This document shows positions 24,494 through 36,000 of a DNA stretch of 64,000 nt, one piece after another. Under the pieces are notes generated by a model. The model was not told where the DNA came from and did no database searches. It saw nothing but the letters and a program-made list of their open reading frames with translations. Position 1 is the stretch's first letter; each line of letters starts with the position of its first letter. The translations under genes and the position numbers were made by a program. The stretch is from Teratosphaeria epicoccoides (Eukaryota > Ascomycota > Dothideomycetes > Mycosphaerellales > Teratosphaeriaceae): NCBI GenBank assembly GCA_021401465.1, contig JADDMT010000005.1, forward strand, positions 372,001-436,000. The letters run 5' to 3'.

Positions 24494-27400
24494 ATGCCTT
24501 CGCGCCAAAGCCAGGCACCTTCCGCCAATGGCCACCCCAATGCTGTTCGTCCAAGTCACCATCCTCCAGCGTCTTCATATCTGGACGCAGCCTGGGACAA
24601 CATCACCGGAAGGCTCCCTTTCAAGACGCACGATAGCTCTAGCTCTCTCGGCTCTGCTGCCGTGAGTGTAGCCGCTGCTCCTGAACCCTCTGCGCCGGAG
24701 CCAGTGCCAAGCACGGAACTCGATGAGCTCCGTCGTAGGATCGCAGTGTCCGTGAAACAAATCAGAATCCTTGCCAAAGACTCACTGGCGCCTGTGCCCA
24801 CGCGGACCGGTGATGGGTCAAGGTTGCCCAAGGAGCCAAAGCAAAGCACAGCGCAAATGCTTGAGGGGATATTGAGAGACATTGGCCATCTCGGGAAGGG
24901 CAATGTGGAAAATTTGCTTCAGGTCGCGAAGATGCAGATCACCAACGACGACTGGGACGACAAACAGTACTACATGGAACGACTGATCCAATCTGCTGCC
25001 CTTCTCCCGCCCGACAAGCTCGACACCAAAATCACAGATGGCTTTCTGACACAGCTCTGGAATGATCTTCAGCACCCTCCTCAGACGCTACTTAGCCATG
25101 AGTTTGCTTACAGACAGCCTGATGGCAGCAACAACACCTACCAATCTCCGCAGATCGGCATGGCGGGCATGCCGTATGCGAGGACAGTCGCGCCCAAATC
25201 ACAAAGGTCAGGTGCAATGCCGGATCCTGGTCTTTTGTTCGACACTGTCATGGCGCGCAAGAATGTGCAAGGCACAGACCATCCGAATAAAATTTCCAGC
25301 ATGCTCTTCTACTTGGCATCTATCATCATCCACGACGTGTTCAAGACCAACCGGCAGAATTACAATATCTCAGACACATCGTCGTATTTGGACCTGGCCC
25401 CGCTATACGGCAGTCGGTGGGAAGAGCAGAAGCAAATGCGAACCTTCCAGGATGGCAAGATCAAGCCAGATTGCTTCTCTGAGACCAGACTTCTCACGTT
25501 CCCGCCCGGTGTCGGCGCTCTATTGATCATGTTCAATCGATACCATAACTACGTCGTCGAGCAGCTGGCCCTCATCAACGAAAATGGTCGTTTTACCGAC
25601 CGAGGTAAGAAGGCAGATCGCTACGGCGCGAAGGATCTTGACGTACGAGACGATGATCTGTTCCAGACTGGGCGACTGATCACATGTGGTCTTTATGTCA
25701 ATATCATACTCATCGACTACGTCAGGACCATCCTCAACCTGAATCGGACGGACGAGGACTGGCAGCTCAATCCTAGGGTCGAGATGGAAGGCGCAGGCTC
25801 ACCACCACGAGGGACCGGGAATCAGGTCAGCGCGGAGTTCAATCTGGTATATCGCTGGCATGCTGCTATTTCCACAAAGGACGACAAGTGGACGCAGGAG
25901 CTGTACGCTGAGCTCACGAAGAGCGCCAATCTTGATATGACTCCTGAGCAAGCAGCCGAGCCCCAGAACATCTACAAGTTCCTTGGAGTCCTGGGCAAGC
26001 TAGAAGCCAATCTTCAATCTGCTAGCCCAGACGAGCGAACATGGCCAGTCCTCCAAAGACAGACTATGAGTCGCGTCAATGAAGGCCCGTTGGCCGGTAA
26101 ATACCGTGACGACGATCTTGCAGAAATCTTGATTGACAGCATCAATGACTGCGCTAACGCATATGGACCACAGCAAGTGCCGACCGTCATGAAGGCGATC
26201 GAAATCCTCGGGATCAATCAAGCCAGGACATGGCGTGTTGCCACGCTAAATGAATTTCGCAAGCACTTCAAGCTGGAGCCTCATCACGAGTTCAGCGACA
26301 TTACCGAGAACCCAGAAGTGCAAGAGGCACTAAAGCATCTCTACGGCACGCCAGACGATGTGGAGCTATACCCAGGCCTTGTAGTAGAAGACGCAAAACG
26401 AGCAATGATACCGGGCTCCGGGCTCTGTCCATCATATACCATATCTCGGGGAGTGTTGTCCGACGCTGTGGCGCTTGTCAGAGGTGACCGCTTCTACACC
26501 ACTTCGTTCACCCCAGCGTCGTTGACAAATTGGGGCTACCAAGAGTGCAGCTCGGATCTGGCTGTTGACAATGGCTGTGTGTTCTACAAGCTCTTCCTGC
26601 GCGCCCTGCCGAACAGTTTCGACCCTGCTTCTGTCTGGGTACACTACCCCATGACTGTGCCGCGGGGCCACAACGGAATGCAAGAAGTGCTCGAGAATCT
26701 CGGAAAAGCGCACAGGTACAATTTTGATCCCCCGAAGCCGACGGCACCGCCTGCTGTCGTCGTTGGCTACGATGCTTGCTCCCGCATCATGCATGACCAC
26801 CAGAAGTATCATGTCGACTGGTCCAGGGCCACGTCCTTCCTAACAGCGACAAGTTCTCTTCCAAGCAAAGCGCCTGAAACTGGACCAAAGCTAGCGGCAA
26901 GAGAACAGGCCATAGAGAAAGCTCTGTCGCTTGAGAGCCTATTCGTTGCTTCAGCACACGAACACCAGGAAACTAAGCAAGCGATCCGCTCATACTATGA
27001 GCGGATCGCAGTACAGCTGTTGTTGCAAAAGTCGAAGATGCTTGCTGGCAGAAGCTACGTTGACATTGTTCGTGATGTCGGAAACTTGGCTCCTGTTCAC
27101 TTCGCTGCCGAACTGTTCCACTTACCCTTGAAGACGGAAGCCTTTCCAAGAGGCGTGCTGACTGAGCGCGAGCTGCATTGTATCCTGGCATTGACCTCAC
27201 TCTGCATATTTTTTGACGGTGATCCGTCGAAGTCTTTTCTACTTCGCCAACAGGCTTATGATACGACTCGTGAGTTCGGCGACTGTATCAAATTGCTGTT
27301 GAACATTGTCAAGGACGGTGGTAGCCTGGCGAGGGCTGGTATTACTGCAATGGACTCAACAGCGCCCGAAGTGAGCAAGTGCGGTTTGGAATTGATCAAG

Positions 27401-28216
27401 AAGCTCGTTCAAGCGGAGCCCAATGCAGACGATGCCTGGGTGAATGTTTTAGGCACAGCCGGCAGAATGGCTACGAGTCAGGGGCAGCTCTTCGCGTCGG
27501 CACTGGGCTTCTTCTTCTCACCGGAAGGCAAGGATCACTGGCCCAGAGTCCAGGCTCTCGCACGCAGCGAGAAGGAAGCGGACTTCGATGAGCTTATGCA
27601 CTACTTCATGGAAGCTTCCCGTCTGAATGGAGAGACCGGTGGCCTGCGCACCGTCGTCGAGGACATGACACGACCGTTCGTCGACAGTTACACCATGGTC
27701 ACGGACGGCAAAGCCAGATCTTGCGAGAAGTCGTACAAGCTGAAGAAGGGCGACCGGTTCGTGCTAAACCTCAGAGCCGCCTCGCGAGATCCTTCTGTGT
27801 TCCCGAATCCCAATGCTGTCGATCTCACACGGTCGCTGGACAGCTATATTCACCTCGACAGTGGATCCCTAGGTCCGGATTTGACTCGTGTGGCGCTCAC
27901 CACGATGCTGAAAGTCGTCGCTCGCCTTGACAAGCTTCAGCCCGCTCTGGTCTCCATTGGTACGCCCGAGGGTGCCATGGGTCCGTCGAGTGAGCCCAGT
28001 TCGATTAAGAAGGTCCTGAAGAAGTCCTGGTCTGAAGGGTTGGCTGAGGTGCCGGAGAGCTGGCAGTATCATGAGTTCTTGACGGAGAAGTGGGATATGT
28101 ATTTCCCATTCCCGACTGGTGAGTGTGACTTGAGATACAGATAGGAGGTCTCTGCTGACGAGCGTTTAGGTCTGAAAGCTGTTTACAGTGGATCTGTCGC
28201 GGGCGTGACGGTCTGA
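24494..28216 (+). CDS. Ppo-type fatty-acid (linoleate) dioxygenase, P450 half lacking the thiolate Cys
   Basis: Exons 24494-28118 and 28170-28216 (51-nt intron) give 1223 residues. The N-terminal peroxidase-like domain carries the distal His (IIIHDVFKTN, about 280), the catalytic Tyr and proximal His in YRWH (Tyr 453, His 456) and NRYHNYVVEQ. This domain adds O2 to oleic/linoleic acid at C8 or C10. The C-terminal half is P450-like, with an EASR ExxR element and FxNPNAVDLTR, but at the heme-binding loop, where diol synthases have GPHxCLG, this protein reads DSGSLGPD, with Ser (about 1125) in place of Cys. Loss of the thiolate Cys is known in PpoC/10R-dioxygenases, so a 10R-DOX-like activity without hydroperoxide isomerase is the best inference. 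Products would be psi-factor-type oxylipins that influence sporulation. Confidence 0.92.
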
Positions 28217-29988
28217 GGTGCATGGAACTGTGGGTGCTCCGATCAAACGCGAACAAGTCAAATTTCTTCTGGTCACGTACGATACCCTGATATTTGAGCA
28301 ACCCACTCTGTCCTTCGCCGAACCATGTTCTGCTCGTGCCAGTGTCCAAGCGCCTCATATACGCCGCGTGGTACCAAGTACATATCATATTAACGCACCT
28401 TATATGGTATCCGCCGGACGTACGGAGTAGCGGCTTGGCAGAGGCGCTGACAACAGCTTTTAAGTTCGATTCTGCTTCCGTGTTTCTATATCACGATCGA
28501 CCTTGTGCTCCCTTCTGCGCCGGTCAGTGTCGAGATTGTCTGTCTCAGCTGAGCGGCACATGGCTTCGGTCGTCATGCTCTCGTTCAGACCTCCGTGAGC
28601 AGCCAAAAGGATCGCGTTGGTACCACACGGCACGAGTAGCAATCACATCACAAGCCCCTCCGAGAACTTGACCTTGCAAACAACAAGATGATCTGCGAAG
28701 ACGGACGGCGGCGCGAACGAGACAACCCTGTCTCAGACTGATTCCTCGCATATGCTGGCAGCCGTTGACAGCTTGGGAGGACAAGGCACGTTCTCGACGT
28801 TTGCCACGGGTTGCTGCGTGTGGAAGGACTTTGTCCATCTGCCCGCATCTGGTTCGCGCAAACAGCCGGAAGCCCCGGAAAGCAGCATCGGACAGCAAGT
28901 CCTGGACTCGTGACTTCTGCACACTGCTGACTATGGGACTGCGTCGCCATCTGCTCGTCCTGGCGCAACTCTAGACGGCCACCGTGCTTATCATGGCAGC
29001 GGATGAGTATCATGTGCCCACCGGCAAACTGTCGATCAAACAAAGGATGCGTTAAAGAGCAAACGAGACTCGTGTAGACATGTCTGTGACATCTGGCTCG
29101 CACGGGTCCCGACACCGCTGCTCACAGCTGATCACGATATCTTGACTTGGCTCAAGGTAGGGGCTCATTGGGCCCGGGGTTGTGCGAGAACGAAGCGGTG
29201 GTGTTGCACAAAAGTGCATTTCTCTTGGGGTTCCGAGCACCGTGGCGCATTCGCTTGCTGAATGGTCGAGCACGCTCGCCGCAACACACACTTTCGGAGC
29301 CTGGAGTTGCACAGCGTCAGCTTCAATGACGATCCAAAGCCCGGTACAATGGAAAGGAGTGCACGTGCAATATATGTAAGCTTCCGTATGCACGACATTG
29401 CCCTGCAATCTGCGTATGAACCCTTCAAGGGTAATTCTGACTTGACCGCCACTCGCAGACAAGAGCCGCCGTTGTGTCCCGCGAAAGAGTGGGATCCAAG
29501 TGACACGACACGTTTACAGTGTTGCGATAGTGTGCAACACTCCACCAGTCGTATTCCTCGGCCAACATCTTGCCATGCCAGAGTGTCCGGGCCATGTCTG
29601 TGACCCGTTCGTTGGGCACGCCTCCTTACATGCGTCTACCGATGGAATGTCTCAGAACCATCCGACGGTGCTGCGACCACGTCGGTCAGGCCGCTTCCGG
29701 TACCGCATACACCAACAAAAGAACAAAGAAAGTCTGCGGGTTTTTGCTTGACCGTGGTCTGGCGATGCGTCGACTCCGCAACAATCAGAGGCAAGCCGTG
29801 CTCGGCACTAGACAAAGAACCACATGCCACAAGCGATAATAGCAATAAAGAATCCTTCTTGCTTACTTTCAACGTTACAATGGGCGAGCTTGATTCGTCA
29901 TGCGCTGCTATTGGACAGCGTGACTTTTCATTGTCGAGCATGCCAGTGGAACAAGAGGCTTGGGAGACCTGCCACAATTGTCCTCTCG
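28217..29988. other. Long intergenic region upstream of the HMG-box gene
   Basis: 1.77 kb with many short frames on both strands and no convincing gene. It may hold a long 5' leader or distal control region of the HMG-box gene; no repeat or RNA gene was recognised. Confidence 0.4.
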
Positions 29989-32310
29989 ATGTCCCTCCAG
30001 CATTCGCTACAGCCTTTGCCGGCGACCTGGAATCCGATACCCGCGCAAACGCAGTCGGTCGCGGATGCCACTCCTGGACGCGTAGTCTTCACGAGACAAC
30101 TCTGGCAACGCAACATGCCGGGTGATGGTCCGAGTGAGCAGGGTGTCTGGAACAGGTCTCAAGCTGAGCACTCACACAGAACGGATAACATTGGCTCTGG
30201 CCCCAGTAGACGGACGTCTTCCTCGACCTCTGCTCGCTCACGGCGGCGGTCACCAAGTCTGTCTCGAGGCTCCAAGACGCCACTGACACCAGAAGAGAGC
30301 CCTCCTTTCAGGACGACAAGGAAACGTAACGCCGGCCTTGTGGAGAAGGAAGACAAAGAGTTGAACAGTGCAAGTGCGACGCCAGCGCACGCCAGAGACA
30401 GCAGTGGTGACTCTTCCATACATGTCTGCATCTGCCAACCTGACCCAAAGATACCACGGCCCCGCAACGGTAAGTTCTGGCACCTCTGTAGTGCACGCAA
30501 GTAGACCAAAGCTTACCTGTCGACAGCTTTCATCCTGTACCGCCAGCATCATCAAGCTCAGGTAGTTGCCCAGAACCCTGGCCTTGCAAATCCCGAAATC
30601 TCGAAAATCATTGGCGAGCAGTGGCAGAACCAGGCGCCGGACGTGAAGAACGAGTGGAAAGCACTCGCTGAAGAAGAGAAGCTACGCCATCAGCAACAGT
30701 ACCCTAGTTATCGCTACCAACCGAAGCGGAACGGCCGTCGAAATAGTCTCACGGCTGATCCGCTGACAGGCGAGAAGACCAAGTGCAGCAAGTGCGGTGG
30801 TCGAACACTTCTCGCACCAACTACACCGTTTTCTAGCGGGAACTCTCTAGGCCTGAGTCCTACGCACGCTCCGCCAACACCAGAGTCGTCGGCGATCACT
30901 CCAGTGTCCAGAACACTACCAGTTCTTCGTGACCTCAACCTCCAATCACCAGCTGCTCGACGGATGGGCAGACAGCAGTCGCAAAGCACGATGTCACCTC
31001 GGCACAGTGGGCACTTTGATGAGCGTGATGATGTAGGTCCACTCAGTCCAGACGCCAAGCGTCGTCGCATCAATGGTGACAGATCACAGCCACCTGCGCA
31101 TTTGGCACCGCCGCGATACGGTTCCGGGCCGCAATCAGGCGCAGTTGGCCCAGGCACACCTTTTCCATTCACCCAAGCTCCTTCATCTCACCCGTACCCA
31201 CCCGCGGCGGTGAGACGAGAGAGTCTGCCTGGTTTGCGAGGCATGGTGAGCCCTGGGCCCATGGGTCCACCGCCGAGGCCAGGTCCTGGATACCAGCAGC
31301 ACCGCCTATCTCAAGGCCATATACCCCATGATCGTTCGCTTACGCTGCCTCCGCTACAGACAGGCAGTGTCAGCGGTCCCTCTGGGACTGCAGCCATTGC
31401 AGGTAGTGGGAAGACAGCAGAAGAGCAGATCATGAGTATGACCTTTCAATACAAGGTAAAGGTACTTGGGCAGGTCGCGCCGCCGGCTCCAAAAGATGGC
31501 GTTCCACGAGGACCACTGGTTGCAATCGAAGGCGATAGCGCTGCAGCGGTAGCAGAGCTTGGGAAGTGGCTGCATGACGAGCTGAAGAAGGGCGACGACC
31601 TCCCCGTGCGCCTGTTCGACGGTCCCAGTGTGATGGCGCACAGTGAAGAGAAGCCGATGAGACAGTGTCATTTGCTCGCCGCTGAGTGGCTGGCCAAGAG
31701 CGACGAGATTGTTTCTGCCATCAGCTGCAAGCCTATCGACTCGCCCACAGACACAGCCACGAGCGACACATTGCCGATGAAAGAAGCGGCTCAATTATAT
31801 CGCGATATTGACGAGGACTACGATGATGGCGAAAATGATTCAAGCAAAGGAGCAAAGACCGCAAGCGCAAACGCTGCGCAGCCTGTCAGGAAGCTTCCAC
31901 CATGCGAGAAGATGGATGTCGACAAGACACCGATTACCACTTTATCTAGTACGAAGCCTGTCGGCATCATTGCCAACTTCTCTCTGCACGCCAGTAACGT
32001 CTTCGCGTGCCGCATTCCCATCGGCCCTCACGATCCATACTCACCCTCTGATCACTGGCAATGGACTGCCACTCAATGGCGCGGAGTGATCGGGCCCGAT
32101 CTCACCATCTTCGTTCGAGATGCCGCGGTGGGAGAGTCTGGCAAGCCGACGGTCGAGATGAGTGCCGAAGGTAACCTGTTTGTCGTGAAGAGGGTGAGCA
32201 GTGAGGGATCGAAGGGATGGGAGCTGGAACCGAGCACTTTGAGGAGATTGGGATTCGAGGTTAGCGAGTGGGTACGCGCGTTTGGGTCGGAGAAGAGAGG
32301 GAGCGCTTGA
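29989..32310 (+). CDS. HMG-box transcription factor (MATA_HMG/Ste11-like)
   Basis: Exons 29989-30469 and 30527-32310 (57-nt intron, GTAAGT...CAG) give 754 residues. The intron falls inside the DNA-binding domain and joins IPRPRN to AFILYRQHHQ, restoring a canonical HMG box (to about residue 225) with ISKIIGEQWQNQAPDVKNEW and a final YPSYRYQPKR, typical of sequence-specific MATA/SOX-class boxes. A Ser/Arg-rich N-terminus precedes it. A CSKCGG pair and a long Pro/Ser-rich region follow. The C-terminal third has a second folded-looking segment (FSLHASNVFACRIPIG...). Related fungal proteins (Ste11/Prf1 type) regulate mating and development; the target genes are unknown. The start is chosen at MSLQHSLQPLPATW; another ATG at 30115 is possible. 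Confidence 0.85.
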
Positions 32311-33552
32311 TCGCCTTGCCCATGGCTTGGCTTAAGCGTATATCTGCTGAGCGCTGTACTTTACATGGATTTACTTCGAGGACACGAGCGGAGGCACAGA
32401 GCACTGCTTGATTTGAATTCAATTCGTAGAGACGTACTGTGTACTGCGAGCCGTCCCTTGGCTTGCGTTGCATCATTCGCGGTGTACCCGTCGCCGTAGA
32501 TTCATTGCGCACCGGGTCTCCTCACGCATAACGCAGCTTGTCATGAGCCTTGCCGCTCGTGCTTCAGGGCAAGCTATCCTGTTATTTCGGTCCCGCGGGC
32601 TTCTTCGAAGCCCGTCCATACGAATCTTACACGAGGCCATGATTGACCATCCGACAGCGAAGAGCGGTGAACGTCACATTTGCTGAGATGGAGTCGAGCA
32701 CTGAGGGGGCGAAAACCGCAGGTAAGACGTTTCACAGCCTGGACTTTCCTGGACTCGCGGAGACACTCGCAGCGAAGCAGGCGCAATGAACTGCGGCTCC
32801 GCTGTTGTTTGGCGGCGTATCCTTCGGCGCAGGCGCCGGTTTGGTAGGGTGAGCGCTTCGTCTCTCGACCTCAGCACAACGACCTTGCAGGCATGAGACG
32901 AGGACATGCTCTCGATTCTGGCGGCAGGCAGTCAAACGTCTCGTATCCTGAAGACGGATTCTGGCCAAATTGTTTCAACAGTGGTCCTTCGGCGGAGGAC
33001 GATGCTTGTCGACCAGCATTCACGATCGAAGAAAATGTAGCAGACACTTTGAGATGGAGCAGAACTCACGTCTGGCCATGGCGAGAACAATGGGCGGAAG
33101 GGTCGGCAGCGCGGTCGATGGATGTATCATGTGCTCACGCACCCGGGGGCATTGCGGCCATCCCGTACGCATCAGAATCCTGGTCTCCGTGTGATCCGCG
33201 TCGCCCATAGTGGTTTAGGACATGAGGCCACCAGGGACCAAGATCCACGTTGGCCGGCAAAGTTTAATGATCGCCGAATTCGCCGGCGACGTCGAGCCAG
33301 AACCAATTTACCGATTGGCGGTAGAGATAGCTCAGCAGAGGGAATCATAAGGTAGCATTACAAAAGCCGTGATGAACTCCTCCTTCCACTCTCCCAGCTC
33401 GCACTTCAACCCCTAAAGCATCCAGAAGACAAGTGATCGCGAACAGATCTTTCAAATCCCTTCGTAAGTGCGCGCTGCCACCGGCGGCCATCGGTCTCTT
33501 CCGCAGCGATAATGACCAGAGCTCATACTCTAGCGGCTACCAAGGAGCAGCC
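32311..33552. other. Intergenic region
   Basis: 1.24 kb between the HMG-box gene and a small secreted-protein gene. Short open frames exist (for example 32893-33210, plus) but none has recognisable features. Confidence 0.45.
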
Positions 33553-33780
33553 ATGCATTTCCGTACCCTCCTCTACACAGTCGTCGCCCTGCTGGCCTCA
33601 GAAGCTCTCGCCGGAGAGTGCACCGGCAAAACTGATGGCGCTTCCTGCGCGCTTCAAATAGGCGTGGTATGCTCCCTATTTCTAGAGCACCACAGCACAA
33701 CATGGACCACAGGTTGACTGACTCACGAAACGCAGACAGTCGCAGGCGTTTGCTCGGGCGGCAACTGCGTCGAGACCTAG
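33553..33780 (+). CDS. Small secreted cysteine-rich protein (52 aa, effector-like)
   Basis: Two exons (33553-33666 and 33736-33780) with a 69-nt intron (GTATGC...CAG) encode 52 residues. A clear signal peptide (MHFRTLLYTVVALLASEALA) is followed by a mature peptide of about 32 residues with four cysteines (23, 32, 44, 49) in the pattern C-x8-C-x11-C-x4-C, containing GKTDGASC and VCSGGNC. Such tiny cysteine peptides are common in fungal secretomes and are often called candidate effectors or antimicrobial peptides; no function is shown by sequence alone. An upstream in-frame extension to 33433 exists but would bury the signal peptide, so the internal ATG is preferred. Confidence 0.62.
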
Positions 33781-34110
33781 TCGTGGTCCAGTCCGGTGGC
33801 GGGCGGTGTGTACCCTACATTTCTGGTCTTTGAGTGAGGCGTTTGACTGATCGTGTGCTGGATCTGCGTCGAAGTAGTGGATACGTGGATGCGTTTTGGG
33901 AGTCAGGCTTTGTGGGTTGCTGGCAGTCATGGCTGAGTAGGTCATCACCACCCCCTGATCTTGCGATCCCAGCGAAGACACAGCAAACTAGCGAGCGGCA
34001 TTAGAACATTGAAATTCGGTGCATGGGGAGATGACTCAAGTCCAATATCACCTCCTCAGGCAGTAGGAGTCTTCCAAGGCATTTCGAGCAGATCTCGAAG
34101 TTCACTCACG
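33781..34110. other. Intergenic region
   Basis: 330 bp between the small secreted protein and the next predicted gene. Nothing recognised. Confidence 0.45.
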
Positions 34111-34987
34111 ATGTGCTGGTATCCCACTGTGCGCTACTTCTGCTCCTACCTAGTCAATCCACCCGCCCCGAACGTCGCGACGGATGTTGTTCCCTGCCTG
34201 AAGTTCGCGGAGTTGACTCGAGGCCGCGATCCTGAAGGCTATCAGAGTTCTTGCCCCTATCTCCCGGACACAGATGGTGGTTACTTACTTCGGAAGACTG
34301 TCATCGTTGTCGCGATCGTGAAGACCGGCTGCGTGCCAGGCATAGGAGAGTACTGCGTGAAGAACGAGAAAGAGCTGGCTATGCTGTGAATGTCCAGTAT
34401 CCGAAGGCGTAAATGCGGTTGGTCAGGCAGCTTCGTCAAGACACTGATGAGAGTTGTGCAGCTTCAACAATCGGCCAACCAGATTGCAGGCGGCTTCGCT
34501 CCCAGGAAATGAGAGCAAGCCATGGCCTCCCGATTGGTCCATGAAGGTCGACTCTCTTGAGCTGGCGAACCTCTGCCCGAGGGGGGATGTGGCAGAACGT
34601 AGGGAGCCTCAGCGCATGGACGAAGCCGTTAGAGAGGCGCTGACTCAGTACTTGAGGGTTCCACCACCTCCTCTGCCATCTTTCCCTCCTCCTCGTCAGC
34701 GCGAATCGGCCAGAGCGGCACAGGGCCAAGAACAGAGATGGAATCCTCCTCGCATGGACGATGTGGCCAGGGACGCGCTGGCTCAGCACTTGAGGTCGCA
34801 GGACCCACCGGAGAATTTGTACACCAGCGTCATCGACTTCTCAGCCCCATCAGGCTCCGGCTTCAGGCCCTCGTCTTCCAACGACCGCCGCGGCGAGGGC
34901 AGGAGAAGTGGCGACGCCAGCGGCCCCTTCTCTACGATGAGCAACTTCGCCACTACTTTACCCCTGACCCGAAGAGCTGAACACTAA
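34111..34987 (+). CDS. Uncharacterised cysteine-containing protein with a repeated helix motif
   Basis: A frame starting at ATG 34111 (MCWYPTVRYFCSYLV) and a downstream frame join through a GTGAAT...GTGCAG intron at 34386-34461 to give 266 residues. The first 90 residues have seven cysteines spaced like a small metal- or disulfide-stabilised module (MCWYP, YFCSY, VPCLKF, SSCPYL, TGCVPG, EYCVKN). The second half is polar and disordered and contains two copies of a related amphipathic motif, RMDEAVREALTQYLR and RMDDVARDALAQHLR, each beside proline-rich sequence. There is no signal peptide. I do not recognise the family. The splice model keeps the frame open throughout, which is the main support; either half could also be a separate chance frame. 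Confidence 0.42.
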
Positions 34988-36000
34988 GCTCATACGTCAC
35001 TGGCGGTCCGTCAACCCTATCTAAACCATCCAGCTCAGGTTCTACGGCTCCTTCTTCTGACAGTCGCCGCAAGAAGCGGGGGGGCGCCTGGACCATGAAG
35101 CCATAATCCTGAGACTGCCATGGGTCTGGAGACCAAAGGCGGTCACGTTGCTTGCGTGTGATGACTTCGGGTGATTGGCATTGCTTGGGCTGCTTTGGTT
35201 GGACGACCTTGGTTGTTTTTGTTTGTTTTGCTTTGCTTGGTTGGGCCTGCTTGGTTTGCTTTGGTCGGACTACTTTGGTCAGATTGCTCTGAAGATTAGC
35301 GCGATGGTGATTGCCTTATGTCGGGTGGCGTCAGGCGTTCAGCACACGCTTCCAGTCTGTCCTGTCGGCTTCCAGGATGTATCTGCTGCACTGTCCGATG
35401 CTGCCGATACTTAGCCCGTATGGATCGAGAGAGAGCTCTGCAGTACGTACCACTCTGTCAGTTCAAAGTCGATAGTTTCGGGATAAGGTTACCACCTCTG
35501 GGAGTGTTGCAGCTGAGGATACTAGATGCGATATAAGACCTTGAGGTAGTTCTTAGCCGATGTGCACGCAACCAATTCCTTGCCTGTTTCAGCGACGGTT
35601 CACTCCGCCCGCCGGCCAATAGCTGTGCAATGTGCGTAGCTCACGAGCTGTTGAGGCTAAATTTCGAGCAGCAGTGGTTAGTACGTGCTGGCAATCTCTC
35701 TCCAAAAGGGCTCTGTGATAGACGGCTCTCAGTCCGAGCGTGACAGCTCCGTTTCGACTCGAATGTGCATATGGCACTCCGCAGATCACCGCCACACGTC
35801 AACTGAGTTCTTTTCCGTCATGTCTTCCCAATCTAGTCTGAGCGCGTCTAACGCTCTTGTCGCGTTCACACAAATCCAATTCAGACCCTTCTGACCCAAC
35901 GCCTCGCTATGCTCAAGCCCCAATTCCGCCCGCTTGCCATCGTAGTAATACATCGCTGGAGAGACAGTGCAAATCTTGGCTCTAACGCGCGAGCTGGCCA
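34988..36000. other. Intergenic region with a strand-asymmetric TTTGG-rich tract
   Basis: 1 kb without a supported gene. Within it, about 35160-35290 is almost free of A and C on the plus strand, built from TTGG/TTTGG/TTTTG units. Confidence 0.5.
35160..35290. repeat. T/G-rich low-complexity tract (TTTGG-type units)
   Basis: About 130 bp made of imperfect TTGG, CTTTGG and TTTTG units with strong T+G over A+C skew. It reads as a pseudo-repetitive ORF but is best viewed as low-complexity DNA. Confidence 0.6.
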
